DNA from: Actinomycetes bacterium
Lineage (GTDB): Bacteria > Actinomycetota > Acidimicrobiia > Acidimicrobiales > RAAP-2
DNA length: 64,000 nucleotides
Assembly (NCBI GenBank): GCA_021791895.1
Contig: JAJYVS010000006.1
Coordinates: 27,045 to 91,044, forward strand
Reading direction: 5' to 3'
A program made the translations under genes and the position numbers. Under the pieces are notes generated by a model, which saw only the letters and a list, made by a program, of their open reading frames with translations, was not told where the DNA came from and did not search any database. The first letter of the stretch is position 1. Each line of letters opens with the position of its first letter. This document shows positions 8,861 through 15,957 of this stretch, one piece after another.

Positions 8861-10108
8861 TCACCCGAACACTGTACCGACATGGGTCAGCCCTTCGATC
8901 AGGGTGTCGATGTCGGAGTCGTCGTTGTAGATGTCGATCGAGGCTCGGGCGGTGGCGCTTACCCCCAGGCGGCTCATGAGCGGTTTCGCGCAGTGGTGCC
9001 CGGGTCGAACGCACACCCCGAACTGGTCGAGCACCTGCGCGACGTCGTGGGCGTGGACGTCTCGGTAGTCGAGCGAGAGCACGCCGGCCCGGTCCCCGCC
9101 GACCGGCGGCCCGAACACCCTGCAGACCTCTCCGAGGCGATCGCCGATCGCCGTGAGCGCGTAGGCCGTGAGGGCACGCTCGTGGGTGACGATCTGCTCC
9201 ATGCCGACGGCATCCAGGTAGTCGACGGCCGCCGCCAGGCCCACGGCCTCGGCGATGGGCGGGGTGCCGGCCTCGAAGCGCCACGGCGCCTCGGCCGGGG
9301 TGAAGCGCTCAAGGGTGACGTCGAGGATCATGCCGCCCCCGCCAAGGAAGGGCGGCATCGCATCCAGCAGCTCCCGGCGTCCCCACAGCACGCCGATCCC
9401 GGTGGGTCCGAGCATCTTGTGGGCCGAGAAGGCGAGGAAGTCGGCACCGAGGGCGGCGACGTCGGTGACCAGATGGGGGACCGACTGGGCGCCGTCGACC
9501 ACCGTGATCGCCCCGTGGCGGTGGGCCGCCTCGGTGATCAGGGGGACCGGGTTGATGGTCCCGAGCACGTTGGACATCGCGCTGACCGAGACCGCGCTGG
9601 CGCCGTCGAGGATGCGGTCGAGGTCGCAAAGGTCGAGCCGGCCCTGCCCGTCCACCGGCAGGTAGCGCAGCTCGATGCCGACGTTTTGGGCGAGGGCGAG
9701 CCAGGGGACCAGGTTGGAGTGGTGCTCCATCTCCGTCAGCACCACCACGTCGCCCCGCTTGAGGTTTGCCCGTCCCCAGCTGTTCACGACCAGGTTGAGC
9801 GCCTCGGTGGCGTTCTTGGTGAAGATCACCTCGTGCCTCGGGTCGGGGGCCCCGATGAAGCGGCCGACCTTGCGCCGCGCCCCTTCGTAGAGGGCGGTCG
9901 CCTCCTCGGCGGTCGCGTACACCCCACGATGGACGTTGGCGTGGGTGCTCTCGTAGTAGCGCTCCATGGCCGCCAGGACCGGGCGGGGCTGGAGGGAGGA
10001 CGAGGCCGAGTCGAGGTAAACGATCGGGCGGTCGTGGACCCGCTGGGCCAGGAGGGGGAAATCCTTGCGGATCACCTCGGCGTCGAGCGGTTCGGGGACC
10101 GGGGTCAT
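8861..10108 (-). CDS. sufS: cysteine desulfurase SufS
   Basis: VYLDSASSSLQPRPVLAAM, SAHKMLGPTGIGVLWGR PLP lysine motif, RPGHHCAKPL active-site Cys region. Confidence 0.93.
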   Translation of the reverse strand: MTPVPEPLDAEVIRKDFPLLAQRVHDRPIVYLDSASSSLQPRPVLAAMERYYESTHANVHRGVYATAEEATALYEGARRKVGRFIGAPDPRHEVIFTKNATEALNLVVNSWGRANLKRGDVVVLTEMEHHSNLVPWLALAQNVGIELRYLPVDGQGRLDLCDLDRILDGASAVSVSAMSNVLGTINPVPLITEAAHRHGAITVVDGAQSVPHLVTDVAALGADFLAFSAHKMLGPTGIGVLWGRRELLDAMPPFLGGGGMILDVTLERFTPAEAPWRFEAGTPPIAEAVGLAAAVDYLDAVGMEQIVTHERALTAYALTAIGDRLGEVCRVFGPPVGGDRAGVLSLDYRDVHAHDVAQVLDQFGVCVRPGHHCAKPLMSRLGVSATARASIDIYNDDSDIDTLIEGLTHVGTVFG

Positions 10109-10869
10109 CGGGCCCGCCAGGCGTCGTAGCCGCCGGCCTCGATCCGTGCGGCGAGCTCGGCACCGCCGCTCTCGGCGATGCGCCCGTCGACCATGAGGTG
10201 GACCCGGTCGGGAATCAGGTCCACCAGGATCCGCTGGTAGTGGGTCACGACCAGGACACCCATGGCCGGCCGGAGCTCCCGCACCGTCCTCACCCCGCTG
10301 CCGACCACCTTCAAGGCGTCGACGTCGAGACCCGAGTCGGTCTCGTCGAGGACCGCCACCTCCGGGTCGAGCAGCGCCATCTGGAGGATCTCGTTGCGCT
10401 TGCGCTCTCCGCCGGAGAACCCCTCGTTGAGGTAGCGCTCACCGAAGGCCGGGTCCATGCCCAGGCGCTCCATCCACTCGGTCATCGCCAGCCGGACCTC
10501 GAGCACCGAGACCTCGGTGCCGCGTCGGGCCGACATGGCCTGCCGGAGGAACTGGGTCACCGAGACCCCGCTCAGGGCCTCGGGGTGCTGGAAGGCGAGG
10601 AACATCCCGGCCTTGCCTCGCACCTCGGTCGGCCAGGTCGTCACGTCCTCGCCCTTCACGCGGATGGCACCGCCGGTGACCCGGTAGCCGGGGTGGCCGA
10701 GCAGGACGTTGGCCAAAGTCGATTTGCCGGCTCCGTTCGGTCCCATGAGGGCGTGGACCTCGCCCGGTGCGATCTCGAAGGTGACGCCGCGCAGGATCTC
10801 GTTGTCGTCGGCGACGACCCGGAGGTCCTCGACGGCCAGGAGCGGAACGGGCACGGCATCGGTGGCCAC
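10105..10869 (-). CDS. sufC: SUF ATPase SufC (copy 2)
   Basis: GPNGAGKST, FSGGERKRNEILQMALLDPEVAVLDETDSGLDVDALK; 4-nt overlap with sufS. Confidence 0.92.
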   Translation of the reverse strand: MATDAVPVPLLAVEDLRVVADDNEILRGVTFEIAPGEVHALMGPNGAGKSTLANVLLGHPGYRVTGGAIRVKGEDVTTWPTEVRGKAGMFLAFQHPEALSGVSVTQFLRQAMSARRGTEVSVLEVRLAMTEWMERLGMDPAFGERYLNEGFSGGERKRNEILQMALLDPEVAVLDETDSGLDVDALKVVGSGVRTVRELRPAMGVLVVTHYQRILVDLIPDRVHLMVDGRIAESGGAELAARIEAGGYDAWRAR

Positions 10870-10947
10870 GGCTAAAACCTTACCGGACCGGTCACCTTTT
10901 CCGAACGGGTCCGACGCCCCGGGCCGGGCCCGTTGGGTCGCGCCGGC

Positions 10948-11565
10948 TCACCAACCGCGCGCCACCCACTCTTCGAGGCTCGGCGACTCGGCGCCGATGG
11001 TCGTGGAGGCCCCATGGCCCGGGAGTACCACGGTGTCGCCGGCGAACCGGGAGAACAGGCGCTGCTCGATGGAACGAATGATGGTCGGGAAGTCCCCCCC
11101 GGGGAACTTGGTGGCGCCGGGACCCCCGGGGAACAGGGTGTCGCCGGTGAGCAAGAGCGGGGTCCCCTCGACCGCGAAGCACATCGAGCCCTGGGTGTGG
11201 CCGGGGGTGGCGATGGTCCGGACCCGCAAGCGCCCGAGCTCGATCACCGAGTCGTCCTCGAGGAGCAGGTCGTAGCTCGGCAGCATGTCGGCGTCGGCGG
11301 CGGTCACCGACACGCTGATGCCCGCGTCGCGCACCGCTGGGACCGCCTGGATGTGGTCCCAGTGGCCGTGAGTCTCGACCACGGTGCGCACCCCCAGGCG
11401 CTCACAGACCTCGAGGAGCGCCTCGTGCTCGTTGGCCGCGTCGACCAGCATCGCTTCACCGCTCCGGCGGCAACGGAGCACGTAGACGTTGTTGTCCATC
11501 GGCCCGACCACCATGCGGTGGAGCTCGCAGGCGGCGTCCTCCCAGATCCGTGCCAACTCGGGCAT
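10948..11565 (-). CDS. MBL-fold hydrolase, glyoxalase II-like
   Basis: THGHWDHI, TPGHTQGSMCF, LLTGDTLFPGG, LPGHGASTTIG. Confidence 0.85.
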   Translation of the reverse strand: MPELARIWEDAACELHRMVVGPMDNNVYVLRCRRSGEAMLVDAANEHEALLEVCERLGVRTVVETHGHWDHIQAVPAVRDAGISVSVTAADADMLPSYDLLLEDDSVIELGRLRVRTIATPGHTQGSMCFAVEGTPLLLTGDTLFPGGPGATKFPGGDFPTIIRSIEQRLFSRFAGDTVVLPGHGASTTIGAESPSLEEWVARGW

Positions 11566-11722
11566 GACCCCAGGATCGCACAGCGGGGGCCCGGTGGGAA
11601 CGCCGGGTCCGGCCGGGCCCGGCTGGGAACGTTCCCGTTGTCGGTCCGGGCCCATTTCTGGTAGACAGCGCACAGAAGCGTCGGTGGCGGGCCCGCCCTC
11701 GGCGCAGCCGGCGCCCCTCGGC

Positions 11723-11758
11723 GCTCGGACGCCAGGAGAAGCTCGAACGCCAGGAGAA
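11723..11758 (+). repeat. 18-bp tandem duplication upstream of acyl-CoA dehydrogenase
   Basis: GCTCGGACGCCAGGAGAA / GCTCGAACGCCAGGAGAA (17/18 identical), each containing AGGAGA. Confidence 0.85.
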
Positions 11759-11770
11759 GAGAGAGCCACC

Positions 11771-12886
11771 ATGAACTTTGCCTTCAGCGAGGAGCAAGAG
11801 GAGCTGCGGACCGCCGTGCGGCGCTTCCTGCAGGAAAAGTCGCCCGAGACCGAGGTCCGGCGGCTCATGGAGACCGAGGACGGCTACGACCCGGCGGTCT
11901 GGTCCCAGATGGCCGACCAGCTCGGCCTGCAGTCTCTGACCGTCCCCGAGGAGTACGGGGGCTCGGGGTTCTCCTACGTGGAGCTGATCGTGGTGCTCGA
12001 GGAGATGGGCAACGTGCTCCTGTGCGCCCCCTTCTTCTCGACCGTCGCCCTGGCCACCAACGCCCTGCTCACCTCGGGCGACGAGCAGGCCAAGAAGGAC
12101 CTGCTGCCGGGCCTGGCTTCGGGACAGACGATCGGGACCCTGGCCATCACCGAGGACAACGGACGCTGGGACTTCGACGGCATCGCGCTCGCCGCCCGGG
12201 AGTCGGGTGGCACCTGGACCCTCGACGGGCACAAGTCCTTCGTCATCGACGGCCACACGGCCAACCTGATCCTGGTGGTCGGGCGGACCCCGGCCGGGCT
12301 CAGCCTGTTCGCCGTGGACGGGGACGCCGCCGGGCTGACCCGGACGTCGCTGCCGACCATGGACCAGACCCGCAAGCAGGCCCGGCTGGTCTTCGAGTCG
12401 ACGCCGGCCCGGCTGATCGGCACGGACGGCGGCGCCGCCGAGGGCCTGACCAAGACCCTCGACCTGGCGGCGGTGGCGCTCGCCGCCGAGCAGGTCGGTG
12501 GGGCCCAGCACTGCCTGGACAGCTCGGTCGACTACGCCAAGAACCGGATCCAGTTCGGCCGCCCGATCGGCAGCTTCCAGGCCATCAAGCACAAGTGCGC
12601 CGACATGCTGCTCGAGGTGGAGTCGGCTAAGTCCGCCGCCTACTACGCCGGTTGGGCCGCCGCCGAGGACTCCGACGAGCTTCCGGTCGTTGCCAGCTTG
12701 GCCAAGTCGTACTGCTCGGAGGCCTACTTCCACGCGGCGGCCGAGAACATCCAGATCCACGGCGGGATCGGCTTCACCTGGGAGCACGACGCCCACTTGT
12801 ACTTCAAGCGGGCCAAGTCCTCCGAGCTCTTGTTCGGTGACCCCGCCTACCACCGCGAGTTGCTCGCGCAACGGATCGGGATCTGA
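11771..12886 (+). CDS. acyl-CoA dehydrogenase
   Basis: MNFAFSEEQEELRTAVRRFLQE, VPEEYGGSG, FGRPIGSFQAIKHKCADM, IQIHGGIGFTWEHDAHLYFKRAK. Confidence 0.93.
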   Translation: MNFAFSEEQEELRTAVRRFLQEKSPETEVRRLMETEDGYDPAVWSQMADQLGLQSLTVPEEYGGSGFSYVELIVVLEEMGNVLLCAPFFSTVALATNALLTSGDEQAKKDLLPGLASGQTIGTLAITEDNGRWDFDGIALAARESGGTWTLDGHKSFVIDGHTANLILVVGRTPAGLSLFAVDGDAAGLTRTSLPTMDQTRKQARLVFESTPARLIGTDGGAAEGLTKTLDLAAVALAAEQVGGAQHCLDSSVDYAKNRIQFGRPIGSFQAIKHKCADMLLEVESAKSAAYYAGWAAAEDSDELPVVASLAKSYCSEAYFHAAAENIQIHGGIGFTWEHDAHLYFKRAKSSELLFGDPAYHRELLAQRIGI

Positions 12887-12915
12887 CCTGACCGAGCGGT
12901 CGGCCCGCCGGTGAC

Positions 12916-13656
12916 GTGAGCGGCCAGTGGTCGCAGACCGCTGGCCCCGCTGGCGCTCTCCGCTACTACGTGGCCGGCGCCGCCCGGCGTCCGGCCGCGC
13001 CGCTCCTCTTGGTCTGCCCGGAGCTGCCGACGGTCGAAGGCGCCCACGGGGACGTCGGGCTGCCCTATGAGGCGGTCGCCGAACGGGTGGCGCAGGAATC
13101 GGGGTGGCAGGTGTTGGCGGCCATGTTCCGTGGGGTCGGAGGTTCGGCCGGCAGCTTCTCGGCCCGCGGCTGGCTCGAGGACGCCGGTGACGTGATGGCG
13201 GCCGAGCTGGCCGGGCGGAGCGGGCTACGGGCGGCCGGGTTCGGATTCGGGGGGGCCGTGGCCCTTGCCCTCGCCGCCGCCGACGAGCGGGTCCGGGGCG
13301 TGGCCTGCTTCGCCGCCCCGACCCGCCTGGCCGAGTGGGCCGACGACCCTGCCGGCCTGGCCGAGCGGTGTCGCAGCGCCGGGGTGATCCAGGCCGGCTT
13401 CCCCGAGGACGTCGTCGCCTGGGCGGCCGAGCTGCGGACCCTCGAGCCGCTGGCTTCGGCGCCGCGGCTCGGCGCCCGCCCCCTCCTCGTGGTCCAAGGC
13501 TCCGAGGACGACGACGTCCCCCCGGCGTCGGCCCGGGCGCTGGTGGAAGCGGCCCAGCACGCCGAGCTGCGAATGGTGCTCGGTGCCGGCCACTGGCTCC
13601 GGGCCGACCCCCGCGCCGTCGCGACCCTGATCGGGTGGCTCGAGCGTCAGAACTGA
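12916..13656 (+). CDS. alpha/beta hydrolase
   Basis: GFGFGGAVALALAAA nucleophile-elbow-like region, VVQGSEDDDVPP, GAGHWL. Confidence 0.7.
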   Translation: MSGQWSQTAGPAGALRYYVAGAARRPAAPLLLVCPELPTVEGAHGDVGLPYEAVAERVAQESGWQVLAAMFRGVGGSAGSFSARGWLEDAGDVMAAELAGRSGLRAAGFGFGGAVALALAAADERVRGVACFAAPTRLAEWADDPAGLAERCRSAGVIQAGFPEDVVAWAAELRTLEPLASAPRLGARPLLVVQGSEDDDVPPASARALVEAAQHAELRMVLGAGHWLRADPRAVATLIGWLERQN

Positions 13657-14297
13657 GGTCCACCCCCCACCCGCTCGAGCGACGAGGTGAGGGCCTCCCG
13701 CAGGTGTCGGGCGGCTCGCTCGGCGTCGTCGGCCTCGGTTAGGTAGCGGACCACGACGAAGTGACGCGCCCCGGCGGCCACCAGATCGGGGAGGGTCTCG
13801 GGGGTCACGCCACCGGTCACGAACACCGGCCACGGGGACCGGGCGACGGCGAGCGAGAGGTAGCCGGTCCCGGTGCCGGCCCGACCGGGCTTGGTCGGGG
13901 TCGAGACGACCGGGCCGGCCGAGAGGTAGTCGACCGGCTCGCCCATGGCCTCGAGGAGGTCGGTCTCCGAGTGGGTCGAGGTCCCGACGATGGCGCCGGC
14001 CCCGAGCAGGCGCCGGGCCAGGGCGCGGGGGGCGTCATCCCGTCCGAGGTGGACCCCGTCGGCGCCGGCCTCGAGGGCGAGGTCCGGGCGGTCGTTCAAG
14101 ATGAACGGGACCCCGAGGTCCGCGCACACCCTCGCCACCAGCCGGGCCCGCTCGAGAAGCGGCTTCGCCTCGAGCGTCTTGTCCCGCAGCTGGACGACGT
14201 CGACCCCGCCGGCGATGCACGACTCGACGAAGGCGGCCAGGTCGGGCCGGTCCGGCGTGCACAGGTAGAGCTGGCGGCCGGTGATGCCCCCGGTCAC
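13647..14297 (-). CDS. thiE: thiamine phosphate synthase
   Basis: QLRDKTLEAKPLLERA, FILNDRPDLALEAGADGVHLGRDD, VGTSTHS, YLSAGPVVSTPTKP, VTGGVTPE. Confidence 0.9.
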   Translation of the reverse strand: MTGGITGRQLYLCTPDRPDLAAFVESCIAGGVDVVQLRDKTLEAKPLLERARLVARVCADLGVPFILNDRPDLALEAGADGVHLGRDDAPRALARRLLGAGAIVGTSTHSETDLLEAMGEPVDYLSAGPVVSTPTKPGRAGTGTGYLSLAVARSPWPVFVTGGVTPETLPDLVAAGARHFVVVRYLTEADDAERAARHLREALTSSLERVGGGPQF

Positions 14298-14863
14298 TGC
14301 GAGGTCTTGGCGGCCGCCTTCATCGCCTTCTTGAAGTCCCGCACCTTGGCCAGGCTGGCATCGTCGACGATGTCGGCTACCGAACGGTAGGAGCCCCGCT
14401 CCCCGTAGGGGGTCGAGGCCTCGGTCCAGCCCTTGGGGCGCACGCCGAGTTGCTTGCCGAGCAGGGCGACGAAGATCCGGGCCTTCTGGTCGCCGAAGCC
14501 CGGCAGCGCCTTCACCCGGGCGAGCAGTTCCTTGCCGGTCCCGACGCCGTTCCACACGTTGGCCACGTCCCCGCCGTAGGTGTCGGCGACCTCGACCGCC
14601 AGGGCCTGGACCCGCTTGGACATCGACGCCGGGTACCTGTGCAGCGAGGGCTTCTCGGCGAAGATCCCCGCCAGCTCCTCGGGATCCATGCCGGCCAGGG
14701 TGGCGGCGTCCAGCGTCCCGCCGAGGCGCCGGGCGAGTTCGCTCGGGCCGCGGAAGGCCCATTCGAGGGGGATCTGCTGGTCGAGGACCATGCCGACGAC
14801 GAGGGCCAAGGGGTTCTCCGAGAGGAGCCGGTCGGCCGCCTGGTCCTGGGCGAGATGGAGCAT
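14294..14863 (-). CDS. HhH-GPD-type base excision repair family protein
   Basis: LVVGMVLDQQIPLEWAFRGP, LPGFGDQKARIFVALLGKQLG. Confidence 0.75.
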   Translation of the reverse strand: MLHLAQDQAADRLLSENPLALVVGMVLDQQIPLEWAFRGPSELARRLGGTLDAATLAGMDPEELAGIFAEKPSLHRYPASMSKRVQALAVEVADTYGGDVANVWNGVGTGKELLARVKALPGFGDQKARIFVALLGKQLGVRPKGWTEASTPYGERGSYRSVADIVDDASLAKVRDFKKAMKAAAKTSQ

Positions 14864-15002
14864 GGGCCGCAGCCTAACCCCGGAGGTCGGCGACCGGCCC
14901 GGGGAGTGCTCGATCACCCACCGCCGGTGACGGCGAACAGCCTCGATCGAGAACCGGGCCCGGCGCGAAGACGCGGCACCGACCGGTTGCTCATGGTGGG
15001 GG

Positions 15003-15344
15003 CTAGGTCAGTGCCCCCAACGCGTTCATGTAGCGGGCCATGAAGGCGTCGGACGCCTCACCGGCCGTGTAGAAGTCGACACCGAAGTCGCTGAGGAGCA
15101 GCTGGCCTCGCATGATCAGCAGCTGGGCCTCGTCGGAGTCGTGGATGGAGAGCAGGACGTCTCGATCACCCTTGACCATCCACATCCCGACCCCTCGCTC
15201 CGAGAAGAAGAGCTCGGGGTCGGTGCACTTCCCTGCTTCGGCCTGCTTGGTCCAGAATGCGGCGACGTCCGCGCCGTACTCGAGCGCCTTTGCCTCCCGC
15301 CCGGGTATGGGCTCCGTCCAGGTCACGATCATTGCTGAGTGCAT
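15003..15344 (-). CDS. hypothetical protein
   Basis: MHSAMIVTWTEPIPGREAKALEYGADVAAFWTKQAEAGKC...; clean ORF with upstream purine-rich GGAGGCC. Confidence 0.6.
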   Translation of the reverse strand: MHSAMIVTWTEPIPGREAKALEYGADVAAFWTKQAEAGKCTDPELFFSERGVGMWMVKGDRDVLLSIHDSDEAQLLIMRGQLLLSDFGVDFYTAGEASDAFMARYMNALGALT

Positions 15345-15482
15345 CTCAAGGCCTCCTTCACGAGTGCCCGCCGACAAGTCAAATGTGCGCTCGGCGCAAC
15401 GGCGATACAACGACGAACGGGTTACGAAGAGCGGGGCGCGAGGTCCCGTGCTCGAATGGCGATTTTCGGTGGGTCCGGATCC

Positions 15483-15824
15483 TCAGGAGCTGGCCACGGC
15501 GCCAGTCGTCGGGCACACCCGTCGGTGTGTGTCCCCCGGCGGCTGGAAAAAGACCCGGGAGCCGGCCACGAGATCCTTCAGCGTTCTCGTGACGAGCACC
15601 TCATGCTCAGCCGCCTTGGCCTCGACCCGGACGGCGATGCGGACGGCGATCCGGTCGGCGTCCGTGCCCAGGACGCTCGATCTCCCCGGTGTGCAGAGGA
15701 CCTCGATGTTGGAGATGATCGGCTGCAGGCCGACGAACACGGTCTCGCGCTCGCGCTCACCGAAGGCCCGGTACGCGACGTGCACATCACCGTTGCGCGC
15801 GTCGCGAACATCGGGTGTCTCCAC
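15483..15824 (-). pseudogene. internally deleted adenylate/guanylate cyclase (alpha/beta hydrolase-cyclase type) remnant
   Basis: N-terminus VETPDVRDARNGDVHVAYRAFGERERETVFVGLQPIISNIEVL is joined directly to the cyclase C-terminus DRIAVRIAVRVEAKAAEHEVLVTRTLKDLVAGSRVFFQPPGDTH. Confidence 0.65.
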
Positions 15825-15957
15825 GACGCCCCCTTCCCAGGCCGTCGCTTCCAGGGTACGGCCCGACGACAAACTCGTGTCGGCTGCTCGGCTAGTGCCC
15901 TGAGGCAGGCCCGGTCGCCTCCCGACACCGGTGACGCCGCCGGCCGACGCGGAAGTG

